A stretch of DNA of 64,000 nucleotides from Mycobacterium saskatchewanense. Lineage in GTDB: Bacteria > Actinomycetota > Actinomycetes > Mycobacteriales > Mycobacteriaceae. Shown in pieces: positions 27,280 through 35,809 of this stretch. The stretch lies in assembly GCF_010729105.1 (NCBI RefSeq), contig NZ_AP022573.1, positions 5,146,001 through 5,210,000 on the forward strand. The letters run 5' to 3'. Numbering within the stretch: the stretch's first letter is position 1; each line of letters opens with the position of its first letter. The position numbers were made by a program, and so were the translations under genes. The notes beneath the pieces are model-generated. The model saw only the letters and a program-made list of their open reading frames with translations, was not told the DNA's origin and did no database searches.

Positions 27280-27771
27280 TCATGAGCCGCCGGTCACCTT
27301 TTCGGCCAGCGCTGCCAGCTTGGCGTCGAGTTCCTCAGCGGCGCTGAGGAGTTCGGGGTTCGGCTCGACCACCATCAGCGACGACGGCTTGACGTAGGTC
27401 AGGCTGCTGCCGGTGGGCTCATCCAGGATAAGCAGCTCCACCGGGGCGAACAGGCCCGCGGTCACGTCGTGGCGCAACATCGTGATGGCGATAAGCGGGT
27501 TGCCCAAGACGACGCGGATCGCCTTGCGGTCGATGTCGGCTTTCGTGATCCAGGCGCCGTGGTCGATGAGCACGAAGAGCATGAATCCGCTTGGTCCGAC
27601 GTGGGATTCGACACGCTCCCGGTAAGACTCCCAGTTGCCGCTGGTCGTCGCGATGTCGTTGATCGGCACCGGCTTGTCGCCGATGTCGGCGAGCAGCGCG
27701 GCTAGCAGCTCGTCGTAGCTCTTGGTGCTGTCGTAGCGCACCCGCACGCCTTCGAACTTGGTCTCGGTCAC
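27280..27771 (-). CDS. DUF302 domain protein
   Basis: A 163-residue protein with a DUF302-type fold: FMLFVLIDHGAWITKADIDRKAIRVVLGNPLIAITMLRHD and VTAGLFAPVELLILDEP are the characteristic strands. DUF302 proteins are small cytosolic proteins of unknown function, sometimes proposed to bind small ligands. It lies 4 bases downstream of the thiolase on the same strand, so both are in one operon behind the HxlR-controlled promoter. The Ala/Glu-rich C-terminal helix (ELLSAAEELDAKLAALAEK) may be a coiled coil. Confidence 0.82.
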   Translation of the reverse strand: MTETKFEGVRVRYDSTKSYDELLAALLADIGDKPVPINDIATTSGNWESYRERVESHVGPSGFMLFVLIDHGAWITKADIDRKAIRVVLGNPLIAITMLRHDVTAGLFAPVELLILDEPTGSSLTYVKPSSLMVVEPNPELLSAAEELDAKLAALAEKVTGGS

Positions 27772-27775
27772 CGGG

Positions 27776-28957
27776 CTAGCCCAACCGCTCGATGATGGTG
27801 GCGTTCGCCATGCCGCCGCCCTCGCACATGGTCTGCAGGCCGTACCGCCCGCCGCGTTGTTCGAGAGCGTTGACCAGTGTGGTCATGATGCGCGCACCGC
27901 TGGCACCCAGCGGGTGGCCGATCGCGATGGCCCCGCCGTTGACGTTGGTCTTGGCCAGGTCCGCCCCGGTGTCGTGCGCCCATGCCAGCACGACGGGCGC
28001 GAAAGCCTCGTTCACCTCGAACAGATCGATGTCGGCCAGCGTGAGGCCGGCGCGTCGCAGCACCTTTTCGGTGGCCGGGATGACGCCGGTCAGCATGTAG
28101 AGCGGATCGGAGCCCACCACGGTGGTGGTGTGGATCCGGGCCAGGGGGCGCAGGCCGAGCTTCGCGGCGACCTCGCTGGTGGTGATCAGCACAGCGGCAC
28201 TGCCGTCGGACAGCGGCGACGAGTTGCCCGGCGTGATCGACCAATGGATTTGCGGGAAGCGCTCTTTCATGGCGTCGCTGTAGAACGCCGGCTGCAACGA
28301 GGCCAGCGTCTCGACCGTGGTGCCCGGCCGGACGATCTCGTCGGCTGCGAGCCCGGCGATCGGGATCAGCTCGTTGTCGAAGAGACCGTCCTTGGTGGCG
28401 CGGGCCGCCTTGTCGTGGCTATTCGCGGAGAACTCGTCGAGCTGCGTGCGCGAGAAGCCCCACTTGGCCGCGATCAGCTCGGCGCTGATGCCCTGCGGCA
28501 CCAGGCCGTCGGGGTAGCGGCCCGTCATGTCCTCGCCGAACGGGTTGCTGCCCGGGAGCACCGAGCTGCCCATCGGGACGCGCCCCATGGACTCGACGCC
28601 GCCGGCGACGACGAGGTCGTAGGCCCCGGCGAGCACGCCCTGGGCGGCGAAGCTGATGGCCTGCTGGCTGCTGCCGCACTGCCGGTCGATCGTGACGCCC
28701 GGAACCGACTCCGGGAAGCCTGCTCCCAACAGGGAATTGCGCGCGATGTTGACGGCCTGGTCGCCGGCCTGCGTGACGGCCCCGGCGATCACGTCGTCGA
28801 TCTGCACCGGGTCGACACCCGTCCGCGCCACCAGTTCGCGCAGGCTGTGCGCCAGCAGGTCTGCGGGCAGCACATCGTGCAGCGCGCCACTGGCCTTGCC
28901 CTTGCCGATGGGGGTTCGGACGGCTCCGACGATGACGGCGTCGCGCCCTTGAACCAT
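27776..28957 (-). CDS. Acetyl-CoA acetyltransferase / 3-ketoacyl-CoA thiolase
   Basis: A complete 393-residue degradative-type thiolase. Nucleophile Cys94 lies in DRQCGSSQQA, with NEAFAP, GHPLG (His348) and the second Cys378 in MCEGGGMANA all intact. It cleaves or condenses 3-ketoacyl-CoA; FadA-type specificity cannot be decided. It leads an operon with the DUF302 gene and is divergent from an HxlR regulator, whose palindromic operator lies between them. A relic of a second thiolase lies 750 bases downstream of its stop. The ORF begins at ATG 28957 with GGAGGA-like sequence (AAGGAGGAGC) just upstream. Confidence 0.93.
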   Translation of the reverse strand: MVQGRDAVIVGAVRTPIGKGKASGALHDVLPADLLAHSLRELVARTGVDPVQIDDVIAGAVTQAGDQAVNIARNSLLGAGFPESVPGVTIDRQCGSSQQAISFAAQGVLAGAYDLVVAGGVESMGRVPMGSSVLPGSNPFGEDMTGRYPDGLVPQGISAELIAAKWGFSRTQLDEFSANSHDKAARATKDGLFDNELIPIAGLAADEIVRPGTTVETLASLQPAFYSDAMKERFPQIHWSITPGNSSPLSDGSAAVLITTSEVAAKLGLRPLARIHTTTVVGSDPLYMLTGVIPATEKVLRRAGLTLADIDLFEVNEAFAPVVLAWAHDTGADLAKTNVNGGAIAIGHPLGASGARIMTTLVNALEQRGGRYGLQTMCEGGGMANATIIERLG

Positions 28958-28997
28958 GGCTCCTCCTTGAGTCCCGCGAGGCTAAGTATCCATCGCT

Positions 28998-29021
28998 ATA
29001 CCTAGGTAAACATCTAGGTAT
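28998..29021. promoter_or_regulatory. Operator between thiolase and HxlR genes
   Basis: ATACCTAG-N8-CTAGGTAT is a perfect 8-base inverted repeat, flanked by further TAGGTA-like and CTAAG pieces. It lies between divergent genes, 41 bases from the thiolase start and 34 from the regulator start, the standard position for an autoregulated HxlR operator. Confidence 0.72.
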
Positions 29022-29054
29022 CCTTAGTGCAACCCAGGCTGGGAGGTGATCTGC

Positions 29055-29528
29055 ATGACATTTCTGCAAGGGCCGCTGGCGCACCGTGACGAGTGGTCGG
29101 CGGTCGGTGAGTGCGCGATCGAAAAGACCATGTCCGTCGTCGGCACCAAGTCCGCGATGCTGATCATGCGAGAGGCGTACTACGGCACCACTCGGTTCGA
29201 CGACTTCGCTCGCCGCGTCGGCATCACCAAGGCCGCCACGTCGGCGCGGCTGGCCGAACTGGTGGACCTCGGGCTGCTGCGCCGCCAGCCCTACCGCGAG
29301 CCCGGGCGGCGCAGCCGCGACGAGTACGTGCTCACCGAGGCGGGCGTCGACTTCATGCCGGTGGTGTGGTCGATGTTCGAGTGGGGCCGGCGCCACCTCC
29401 CTGGACGCAACCGGCTGCGGCTGACGCACCTTGGCTGCGGCGCCGACGCGGAGGTCCAGATGCGCTGCACCGAAGGGCATTTGGTGCCACCGGAGGAGCT
29501 GGGCATGCGGCTGGCGAGGTCGGGCTGA
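29055..29528 (+). CDS. HxlR-family transcriptional regulator
   Basis: A 157-residue winged-helix protein of the HxlR family: CAIEKTMSVVGTKSAMLIMREAYYGTTRFDDFARRVGITKAATSARLAELVDLGLLRRQPY, then DEYVLTEAG and the wing, with a cysteine-containing tail (HLGCGADAEVQMRC) that could sense redox. GGGAGG at 29041-29046 favours ATG 29055 over GTG 29046. Position and palindrome suggest it represses the divergent thiolase-DUF302 operon and itself. Effector unknown. Confidence 0.87.
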   Translation: MTFLQGPLAHRDEWSAVGECAIEKTMSVVGTKSAMLIMREAYYGTTRFDDFARRVGITKAATSARLAELVDLGLLRRQPYREPGRRSRDEYVLTEAGVDFMPVVWSMFEWGRRHLPGRNRLRLTHLGCGADAEVQMRCTEGHLVPPEELGMRLARSG

Positions 29529-29616
29529 CCGCGAGCGGCCGCAAACTTGCGCCTCGGCCGGCGTGTCGGCGTGCAAACACGCGCGTTCGCCGGTCGGGAC
29601 GGCACGTTCAGGGCGA

Positions 29617-30603
29617 TTACGGCTCGGCCGAACGCAGCGCCGTCAGCAGCCGGCGGGCCGCGGCGACGCGGCGCTCGGCCGGCCCGGACAGCGCGTCCAG
29701 CGCGCATTCGGGGTCGGCGGGCGGGCCCAGGTGTCCGCAGCCGCGCGGGCAGTCCTGGATCGTCTCGGCCAGATCCGAGAACGCCATCAGCACGTCGTCG
29801 GGCTGGATGTGCGCCAATCCGAACGAGCGGATGCCCGGGGTGTCGATGACCCAGCCCGAGCCGGCCAGCGGCAAAGCCAGCGACTGGGTCGACGTGTGGC
29901 GGCCCCTGCCGATGTCGGTCACCTCGCCCACGGCCCGGGCCGCGTCGGGCACCAGGCGGTTCACCAACGTCGACTTGCCGACCCCGGAATGGCCGAGCAG
30001 CACGGTAATCTTGCCGACCAGCAGGTCGGCCACCGCCAGCAGGGGATCGTCGCGGCCCGCGACGACCACCGTCAGATCCAGGTCGACGAACTGCTCGGCG
30101 AACGGCTCGGGCGGGGCGAGGTCCGTCTTGGTGAGGCAGAGGATGGGTTCCAGCCCGCCGGCGTAGGCGGCGATCAGGGCCCGGTCGACCAGGCCGGTGC
30201 GGGGCGGCGGGTCGGCCAGCGCCACCACGATCAACAGTTGGTCGGCGTTGGCCACCACCACCCGTTCGGTCGGATCGGTGTCATCGGCGGTGCGCCGCAA
30301 CACCGTTCGACGCTCGCCGCGCCGCACGATGCGTGCCAGGGTGTCGGGCCGTCCGGACAGGTCGCCGACCAGGTCGACGTCGTCCCCGACGACGATGGGG
30401 GTGCGGCCCAGCTCGCGGGCACGCATCGCGGTGACGCGGTGATCGGGCTTGCCGCCGAGCACGCAGCCCCAGCGGCCGCGGTCGACACTGACCACCATGG
30501 CGGGTTCGGCGTCGGCGTGCCCGGGACGGGTCTTGGTTCGCGGGCGCGAACCCCGTCCGGAGCGGATCTTGACGTCGGACTCGTCATAGTCGCCAGGCCT
30601 CAA
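29617..30603 (-). CDS. rsgA: Ribosome small-subunit-dependent GTPase RsgA
   Basis: A 328-residue circularly permuted GTPase (homologue of Rv3228) that acts late in 30S maturation. Order: OB-fold domain ([10 protein letters not shown]), G4 LTKTDLAPP, Walker [16 protein letters not shown]3 DTPGIRSFG, then a zinc-binding tail with CPRGCGH and a later Cys. The start is TTG 30603, overlapping the aroA stop as TTGA; it gives the homologue N-terminus (L)[11 protein letters not shown], whereas the longer frame to 30639 runs into aroA. Co-transcribed and translationally coupled with aroA. Confidence 0.92.
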   Translation of the reverse strand: MRPGDYDESDVKIRSGRGSRPRTKTRPGHADAEPAMVVSVDRGRWGCVLGGKPDHRVTAMRARELGRTPIVVGDDVDLVGDLSGRPDTLARIVRRGERRTVLRRTADDTDPTERVVVANADQLLIVVALADPPPRTGLVDRALIAAYAGGLEPILCLTKTDLAPPEPFAEQFVDLDLTVVVAGRDDPLLAVADLLVGKITVLLGHSGVGKSTLVNRLVPDAARAVGEVTDIGRGRHTSTQSLALPLAGSGWVIDTPGIRSFGLAHIQPDDVLMAFSDLAETIQDCPRGCGHLGPPADPECALDALSGPAERRVAAARRLLTALRSAEP

Positions 30604-31895
30604 ACGGTGGCCTCCGGATCGCCCAGCATGTCGGCCCACAGCCGCGGAAACTCCGGCAGCGTCTTACTGGTGGCACCGATGTCGTCGACCTGGACGCCGG
30701 CCACCCGCAGGCCGACGATCGCGCCGGCCATCGCCATCCGGTGGTCCGCGTACGCGCGCCAGGTGCCGGGTCCCAGTGGCGCCGCGGTGATCACCAGCCC
30801 GTCTGGCGCCTCGGCGCAGTTTCCGCCCAGCCGGTTGATCTCGGTCCGCAGCGCGGCGAGTCGATCGGTCTCGTGGCCGCGCAGATGCGCGATCCCGGAC
30901 AGCCGCGACACCGATCCGGGGCTGGCCAGCGCCGCCAGCGCCGCCACCGACGGGGTCAACTCGCCGACGGCGCGCAGGTCGACGTCAAAGCCGTCATAGC
31001 CCGCGGAACCGGTCACCTCCAAGTATGAGTCACCCTGTGTGACAACCGCATTCAGCTTGCCCAGGACCTCCAGGATGTGGTCGGCGGGTTGCACGCTGGC
31101 CGCCGGCCAGCCGGTGATGCGGACCGTCCCGCCGGTGACCACGGCCGCGGCCAGGAACGGAACGGCGTTGGTCAGGTCGGGCTCGACGTCCCAGTGCCGG
31201 GCCGCGACCGGGCCGGCCTGCACCCGCCACCGGTTGGGCACCGAGTCGTCGACGTTCACGCCGGCCTGTCGCAGCATCGCCACCGTCATCGCGATGTGCG
31301 GCGCCGAGGGCAGCTCCGCGCCGGTGTGCTGCACGGTCAGGCCCTTGGCGAACGACGGCGCGCACAACAGCAGTCCCGACACGAACTGTGACGACGCCGA
31401 GGCGTCGATCGCGACGGTGCCGCCGGCGACCGAGCCGCCGCCCCGCACGCGGAACGGCAGGCCGTCGCCGTCGATGCGGACGCCGAGGCCGCGCAGTGCC
31501 TCGAGTAGGGGGGCGATCGGCCGCGCCCGGGCCTGCTCGTCGCCGTCGAACTCGACCACCGCGTCGGCGAGCGCGGCCAGCGGGGGAACGAAGCGCAGCA
31601 CGGTGCCGGCGAGGCCGCAGTCCACCCGGGCGTCGGGCCCCGGCGCGATGCGGCCGCCGACGGTCAACTCCGGCCCGGTGCCGTCGACGCGCAGCCCAAG
31701 CGTGCGCAGCGCCGCGATCATCAGGTCGGTGTCGCGGCTGCGCAGCGCCCCGCCGACGGTCGACGTGCCTCCGCCCGCCGCCGCGAGCGCGGCCAGCACC
31801 AGCGCCCGATTCGTCTGCGACTTCGAGCCCGGGACCGTCACGGTGGCATGCACCGGTGCCGTGGCGCGGGGGGCGGCCCAGGGTTCGGTGCTCAC
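30600..31895 (-). CDS. aroA: 3-phosphoshikimate 1-carboxyvinyltransferase (EPSP synthase)
   Basis: A 431-residue EPSP synthase (homologue of Rv3227), the sixth step of the shikimate pathway. Motifs: N-terminal [30 protein letters not shown] (the usual GNAGT-type loop), [10 protein letters not shown], and [13 protein letters not shown] plus [11 protein letters not shown] near the end. GTG 31895 gives the family N-terminus; the frame is open to 32024. CAGGAT seven bases upstream may be a weak leaderless -10. It overlaps rsgA by 4 bases and is divergent from the SRAP gene. Confidence 0.94.
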   Translation of the reverse strand: MSTEPWAAPRATAPVHATVTVPGSKSQTNRALVLAALAAAGGGTSTVGGALRSRDTDLMIAALRTLGLRVDGTGPELTVGGRIAPGPDARVDCGLAGTVLRFVPPLAALADAVVEFDGDEQARARPIAPLLEALRGLGVRIDGDGLPFRVRGGGSVAGGTVAIDASASSQFVSGLLLCAPSFAKGLTVQHTGAELPSAPHIAMTVAMLRQAGVNVDDSVPNRWRVQAGPVAARHWDVEPDLTNAVPFLAAAVVTGGTVRITGWPAASVQPADHILEVLGKLNAVVTQGDSYLEVTGSAGYDGFDVDLRAVGELTPSVAALAALASPGSVSRLSGIAHLRGHETDRLAALRTEINRLGGNCAEAPDGLVITAAPLGPGTWRAYADHRMAMAGAIVGLRVAGVQVDDIGATSKTLPEFPRLWADMLGDPEATV

Positions 31896-31950
31896 GCGCC
31901 TAATCCTGCCGTGTCGGCGAGTGTCATGGGTATTCGGCACGATGGAAGCC

Positions 31951-32712
31951 ATGTGCGGACGTTTCGCGGTCACCACCGACCCGGCCCTACTGGCCCAGAA
32001 GATCAAGGCGATCGACGAGGCCACCGCGACGGCGCCGAACGCCGGCGCCCCGAACTACAACGTGGCCCCGACCACGAGCATCGCGACCGTGGTCAGCAGG
32101 CACGCCGAGCCCGACGACGAGCCGACGCGGCGGGTGCGGCTCATGCGCTGGGGTCTCGTCCCCCCGTGGGCGAAGGCCGGTGCCGACGGCGCGCCCGAGG
32201 CGAAAGGGCCGATGCTGATCAACGCGCGCGCCGACAAGGTCACCACCTCGCCCGCGTTTCGCTCCAGCGCGAAGTCGAAGCGGTGCCTGATCCCCATGGA
32301 CGGCTACTACGAGTGGCGCGTGAACGACGCGGAGGCGGGGAAGAAATCCCGCAAGACGCCGTTTTTCATGTACCGCGAGGACGGGGAGCCGTTGTTCATG
32401 GCGGGCCTGTGGTCGGTCTGGCGGCCGACCAAGGAGGGGCAGCCGCTGCTCAGTTGCACGATCATCACCACCGACGCGCCCGGCCGGCTCGGCGAGATCC
32501 ACGACCGGATGCCGCTGGTGGTGCCGGAGAGCGACTGGGATCGCTGGCTCGACCCGGACGCCCCGGTCGACGAGGAGCTGCTGGCCCGCCCGCCCGACGT
32601 GCGCGGCATCGGCATGCGCGAGGTGTCGACACTGGTCAACAACGTCCGCAACAACGGCCCGGAACTGGTCGAGCCGGCCGAACCGCAACCCGAGCAGGCG
32701 CGGCTGCTGTAG
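31951..32712 (+). CDS. SRAP domain abasic-site processing protein (YedK/HMCES-like)
   Basis: A 253-residue SOS response-associated peptidase-like protein (homologue of Rv3226c) that crosslinks to abasic sites in single-stranded DNA. After Met removal Cys2 (MCGRF) is the catalytic residue. Asn37 in YNVAPT, the Glu in DGYYEW and the His in IHDRMP complete the known active site. ATG 31951 is the only start that places Cys at position 2, so the longer frames upstream are rejected. It runs into the convergent PE gene, whose stop is 5 bases away. It fits the repair theme of the window (ATL, AdnAB). Confidence 0.93.
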   Translation: MCGRFAVTTDPALLAQKIKAIDEATATAPNAGAPNYNVAPTTSIATVVSRHAEPDDEPTRRVRLMRWGLVPPWAKAGADGAPEAKGPMLINARADKVTTSPAFRSSAKSKRCLIPMDGYYEWRVNDAEAGKKSRKTPFFMYREDGEPLFMAGLWSVWRPTKEGQPLLSCTIITTDAPGRLGEIHDRMPLVVPESDWDRWLDPDAPVDEELLARPPDVRGIGMREVSTLVNNVRNNGPELVEPAEPQPEQARLL

Positions 32713-32717
32713 GGCGG

Positions 32718-34073
32718 TTACAGCGCGGCCACGTCGATGATCGGGTGCGCAGAGACCCCCGATCCGGCGCCGAGGGCGCCGACCAGGTCGTGGGTGACCG
32801 CGCCGGGGAAGTTCAGCGCCGCGTTGCCGACCTCGTCGATGCCGTCCCGGATCGAGGTCGCGATCGCGGTGAGATCCCCGGTGAACATCGACTGCCAACT
32901 GTGGTAGGCCGCGAACTGCGGCGCCGTGACCAGATCGCGCACGTCTACGAACAGCTGGGTGGGCAAGGACGCCGGCGCGACGGGCACCCCGTCCCAGCTG
33001 ACCAGGTTCCAGCCGTCCTGTGGGTCGCCCTGCACGACGACGACGCCGGTGTTGGACAGCGGGTGTGTCAGCATCAGCAGAAGGTCGGGATTCTTGACGT
33101 TCATCAGCGTGCCGACCTCGATCGCGAACTCGCTGGAGAACGCGACGTCGGTGATGTGGCCGCTCTGCGCGACCACCGGGTTCGCCATCGCGGTCGAGTA
33201 CATCGTCTGCAGCGCATTGGTGAAGCCCTGGTCGAACACCACGCCGTCGAAGTGGACGGATCCCGGCGTCAGCATCGGCACGAGGGGGAATCCGAGCGTC
33301 CACGCCAGCGGGGCCGGGATGTAGAGGAGGCCCGCGGGGATCTCCGGGAAGCTGCTGAAGATGCCGGCGTCGATCTCGTTGAGGCCGGGCAGGGCCGGCA
33401 CGGCGAGCATGCCGGCCAGCGGCGCGGCGGTCTCCTGCGCGCGGAGCAACTGCGAGGAGAAGATTCCGGCGAAGGGGCCCCGTCCGCCGAGGACGGCGGC
33501 GATGGCCTGGGCCTGCTGCTCGCCGAGCGCGGTGAGCCCCGTCCCGGGCACCGCGGTGTCGATGAAGCCCATCGCGTTGCCGACCGACTGCCCGTGTCGC
33601 ACGAAGTCGATGACGATCTGGGTGGCGGGAGGCGCCCTCCCGATGGCGCTGTTTCCGATCAGATCGCGCCCGAGCAGCACATCGGTGGGCGCATTGATGA
33701 GGGGATCGAGCACCCGGCCCAGCGGGCTGCCGACCCAGGCTTCGCCGACGGCGCGGAGCGGATCGTTGGCGAACGCCTGCAGCCCGGTGGCGATACTCGC
33801 CTCCGTGGCGGTATACGCGCCCGCCGCGGCGCTCAGGCTTTGGACGAACTGCTCGTAATACGTCGCCGCCTGTGCCGCCGCCGCCTGATACTGCTGGGCG
33901 TGCGCGCCGAACACCGCCGTGATCGCGGCCGACACCTCGTCGGCGCCCGCCGTCGCCAGCTCGGTCGTCGGGATGAGCGCGGCCAGGTTGCCCGCCCCGA
34001 CGGCCGAGCCGATCTGCGCCGCATCGGAGGCCGCCGTCTCCAACAATTCCGGCGCCACATTCACAAAAGACAT
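32718..34073 (-). CDS. PE-family protein with histidine phosphatase domain
   Basis: A 451-residue PE protein. Residues 1-95 are the PE helical hairpin (MSFVNVAPELLETAASDAAQIG), ending with YTATE at 87-91, which fits the YxxxD/E type VII secretion signal. After a linker with the conserved NDPLRAVGEAWVGSPLG region, residues about 152-440 are a histidine-phosphatase (phosphoglycerate mutase-like) domain: RHGQS with His160, SSQLLRAQETA, and LTHPLSNTG with the second His. PE_PGRS11 of M. tuberculosis has a related combination. No PPE or ESX gene is adjacent. ATG 34073 matches the canonical PE start; a longer frame to 34157 does not. Confidence 0.88.
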   Translation of the reverse strand: MSFVNVAPELLETAASDAAQIGSAVGAGNLAALIPTTELATAGADEVSAAITAVFGAHAQQYQAAAAQAATYYEQFVQSLSAAAGAYTATEASIATGLQAFANDPLRAVGEAWVGSPLGRVLDPLINAPTDVLLGRDLIGNSAIGRAPPATQIVIDFVRHGQSVGNAMGFIDTAVPGTGLTALGEQQAQAIAAVLGGRGPFAGIFSSQLLRAQETAAPLAGMLAVPALPGLNEIDAGIFSSFPEIPAGLLYIPAPLAWTLGFPLVPMLTPGSVHFDGVVFDQGFTNALQTMYSTAMANPVVAQSGHITDVAFSSEFAIEVGTLMNVKNPDLLLMLTHPLSNTGVVVVQGDPQDGWNLVSWDGVPVAPASLPTQLFVDVRDLVTAPQFAAYHSWQSMFTGDLTAIATSIRDGIDEVGNAALNFPGAVTHDLVGALGAGSGVSAHPIIDVAAL

Positions 34074-34216
34074 CGCCCCACCCCCGCGGCTAAAGACCTC
34101 CGGCCATCCGGTTATTCGGCGCTCGTCCGAATCGGTGGCCATTGGTGGCAGCCACACGGTAGGTCAATCCGCGTTCTCGCGAGGGCCTTTTGGGCGGTGA
34201 ATCGGCGGCGCGACCG

Positions 34217-34222
34217 TAACAT
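34217..34222 (+). promoter_or_regulatory. -10 element for leaderless 3-hydroxyacyl-CoA dehydrogenase
   Basis: TAACAT matches TANNNT with 6 bases to GTG 34229. Confidence 0.6.
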
Positions 34223-34228
34223 GCGTGG

Positions 34229-35104
34229 GTGACCGGTTCGTACGCGTACACGTTCGACGACATCCGCACCCGTCCCGTCGCCATTATCGGGGCGGGCACG
34301 CTGGGACGACGGATCGCGCTGATGTTCGCCAGCCGCGGTGGGACGGTCCGGATCTTCGCGCGTCGCGCCGAACAATTGGCCGCCGCGAGCCGGTATGTGA
34401 CCGAGACCCTGCCAAGACTGGTGCAGTCCAGGGGATTCGGCGAGATCGGCAGCGTGGTCGAGACGAGCTCGCTCGAGGAGGCATTGGACAATGCTTGGCT
34501 CGCAATCGAATCCGTGCCGGAAAGGCTCGACGTCAAGGTTCCGCTCTGGGGCCAGATCGACCGGGCCGCCCCACCCGGCACCATCTTCGGCACCAACTCG
34601 TCGTCGTTCCCGTCGCGGCTGCTGGCGCAGAGCGTGCGCGACAAACGGCGGCTGTGCAACACGCATTTCTACATGCCGCCGGAGGTCAACGCCGTCGATC
34701 TGATGTCCGACGGAGAGACCGACCGCGGCCTGCTCGACACGCTGCTCGCGGTGCTGCCCAAGTTCGGCGTCCACCCCTTCGAGGCGCGCCGCGAGTCCAC
34801 CGGCTTCATCTTCAACCGCATCTGGGCGGCCATCAAGCGGGAGTCGCTGGCCGTGGTCGCCGAGGGTGTCGCCGGCCCCGAGGACGTCGACGGCATGTTC
34901 AGGGTCAACTGGGGCGTGGCGGCCGGGCCGTTTCAGATGATGGACCTCGTCGGCCTCGACGTGGTGCTCGACATCGAGAACCACTACGCCGAGGAGTTCC
35001 CGTACCTGCCCGGCCACGTGCGGGAGTTGCTGGAGTCCTACGTCGACGCCGGGAAGCTGGGCGTCAAGACGGGCGAGGGGTTCTACAAATACCCGGCGCC
35101 GTGA
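34229..35104 (+). CDS. 3-hydroxyacyl-CoA dehydrogenase-family protein
   Basis: A 291-residue single-function dehydrogenase of the 3-hydroxyacyl-CoA/3-hydroxybutyryl-CoA type. NAD-binding GAGTLGRRIALMFASRGG lies near residues 20-37, FGTNSSSFP and NTHFYMPPEVNAVDL form the catalytic His region, and the C-terminal helical domain holds ESTGFIFNRIWAAIKRE and WGVAAGPFQMMDLVGLDVVLDI. It oxidises a 3-hydroxyacyl substrate with NAD; the substrate might be an unusual hydroxy acid, since LGLDxxG details vary. GTG 34229 is fixed by the leaderless -10. It converges with the ybaK-like gene. Confidence 0.9.
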   Translation: MTGSYAYTFDDIRTRPVAIIGAGTLGRRIALMFASRGGTVRIFARRAEQLAAASRYVTETLPRLVQSRGFGEIGSVVETSSLEEALDNAWLAIESVPERLDVKVPLWGQIDRAAPPGTIFGTNSSSFPSRLLAQSVRDKRRLCNTHFYMPPEVNAVDLMSDGETDRGLLDTLLAVLPKFGVHPFEARRESTGFIFNRIWAAIKRESLAVVAEGVAGPEDVDGMFRVNWGVAAGPFQMMDLVGLDVVLDIENHYAEEFPYLPGHVRELLESYVDAGKLGVKTGEGFYKYPAP

Positions 35105-35241
35105 ACGGCGCGCGGGTGTCAGTTGCTCAGCACCAGGCGCCAGCTGCCGGCGGTCACGCGATCCGGCACGCACCAGAGTCGTTCCAGTTGCCCGGCGTCG
35201 TGGCCTTCGCACCCGGCCCTGCGGCGAACACCGCGGCGCGA

Positions 35242-35291
35242 GCGTAACGCCACGGCGAAAAATCGGTCGCGTTTTCGCCGTGGCGTTACGC
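35242..35291. terminator. Perfect 20-base-stem bidirectional terminator-like hairpin
   Basis: GCGTAACGCCACGGCGAAAA (35242-35261) and its exact reverse complement (35272-35291) enclose a 10-base loop, between convergent genes. The A/T run at the stem top and the position suggest a two-way transcription stop, or a folded intergenic repeat. Confidence 0.65.
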
Positions 35292-35310
35292 CCGCGAACG
35301 GGGGAGCGGC

Positions 35311-35796
35311 CTAGGCCCGGAGATCCGCGGTCGTCGCGCCGGTCAGCCGGATCAGGTCGTGCGGCGCGACGCCGACATCCCAGCCACGTCGGCCGGCGCT
35401 GCAGTACACCCGCTCCCAGCCGAGCGCCGACGAGTCGACGACGGTGGGCAGCGTTTTGCGCTGCCCGAGCGGCGACATGGCGCCGACGATGTAACCGGTG
35501 GCGCGCTCGGCGGCCGCGGGATCGGCCATGTCGGCTTTCGCGACCCCCAGCCCGGTCGCGGCCGCCTTCAGCGAGAGTCGGGCCGGCACCGGCAGCACCG
35601 CGACGGCCAGGCCGTTCGGCACCGCGACCAGCAGGGTCTTGAAGATCTGCTCGGGGGCGATGCCGCGTTCCGCCAGCGCATGGACCGCCTCCGCGCCGAA
35701 CGAGCGTTCGCGGGGGTCGTGCCCGAACTTGACGACCTCGTGCGGCACACCGGCTTTCGCCAACGCGGCCAGCGCGGGCGTCGCGGCGCGAGGCAC
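35311..35796 (-). CDS. YbaK/EbsC-family aminoacyl-tRNA deacylase
   Basis: A 161-residue YbaK/ProX-type trans-editing protein that hydrolyses mischarged tRNA (Cys-tRNAPro in the best-studied members). Seen: ALAALAKAGVPHEVVKFGHD, the catalytic-site region IFKTLLVAVPNGLAVAVLPV with its Lys, VGAMSPLGQRKTLPTVVD, and the final VAPHDLIRLTGATTADL. In M. tuberculosis the equivalent locus, as I recall, is annotated as two short pieces (Rv3224A/Rv3224B); here it is intact. GTG 35796 gives the family start; it is 13 bases from the SDR stop, so the two are one operon. Confidence 0.87.
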   Translation of the reverse strand: MPRAATPALAALAKAGVPHEVVKFGHDPRERSFGAEAVHALAERGIAPEQIFKTLLVAVPNGLAVAVLPVPARLSLKAAATGLGVAKADMADPAAAERATGYIVGAMSPLGQRKTLPTVVDSSALGWERVYCSAGRRGWDVGVAPHDLIRLTGATTADLRA

Positions 35797-35809
35797 GGCG
35801 GTTGCCCGA

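Noticed and set aside
29529..29616. Hairpin GCGTG-CAAA-CACGC after the HxlR gene
   Set aside because: Only a 5-base stem; too weak to report as a terminator.
34074..34228. PPE partner for the PE protein
   Set aside because: No PPE-like frame in either direction; neighbours are unrelated metabolic genes.
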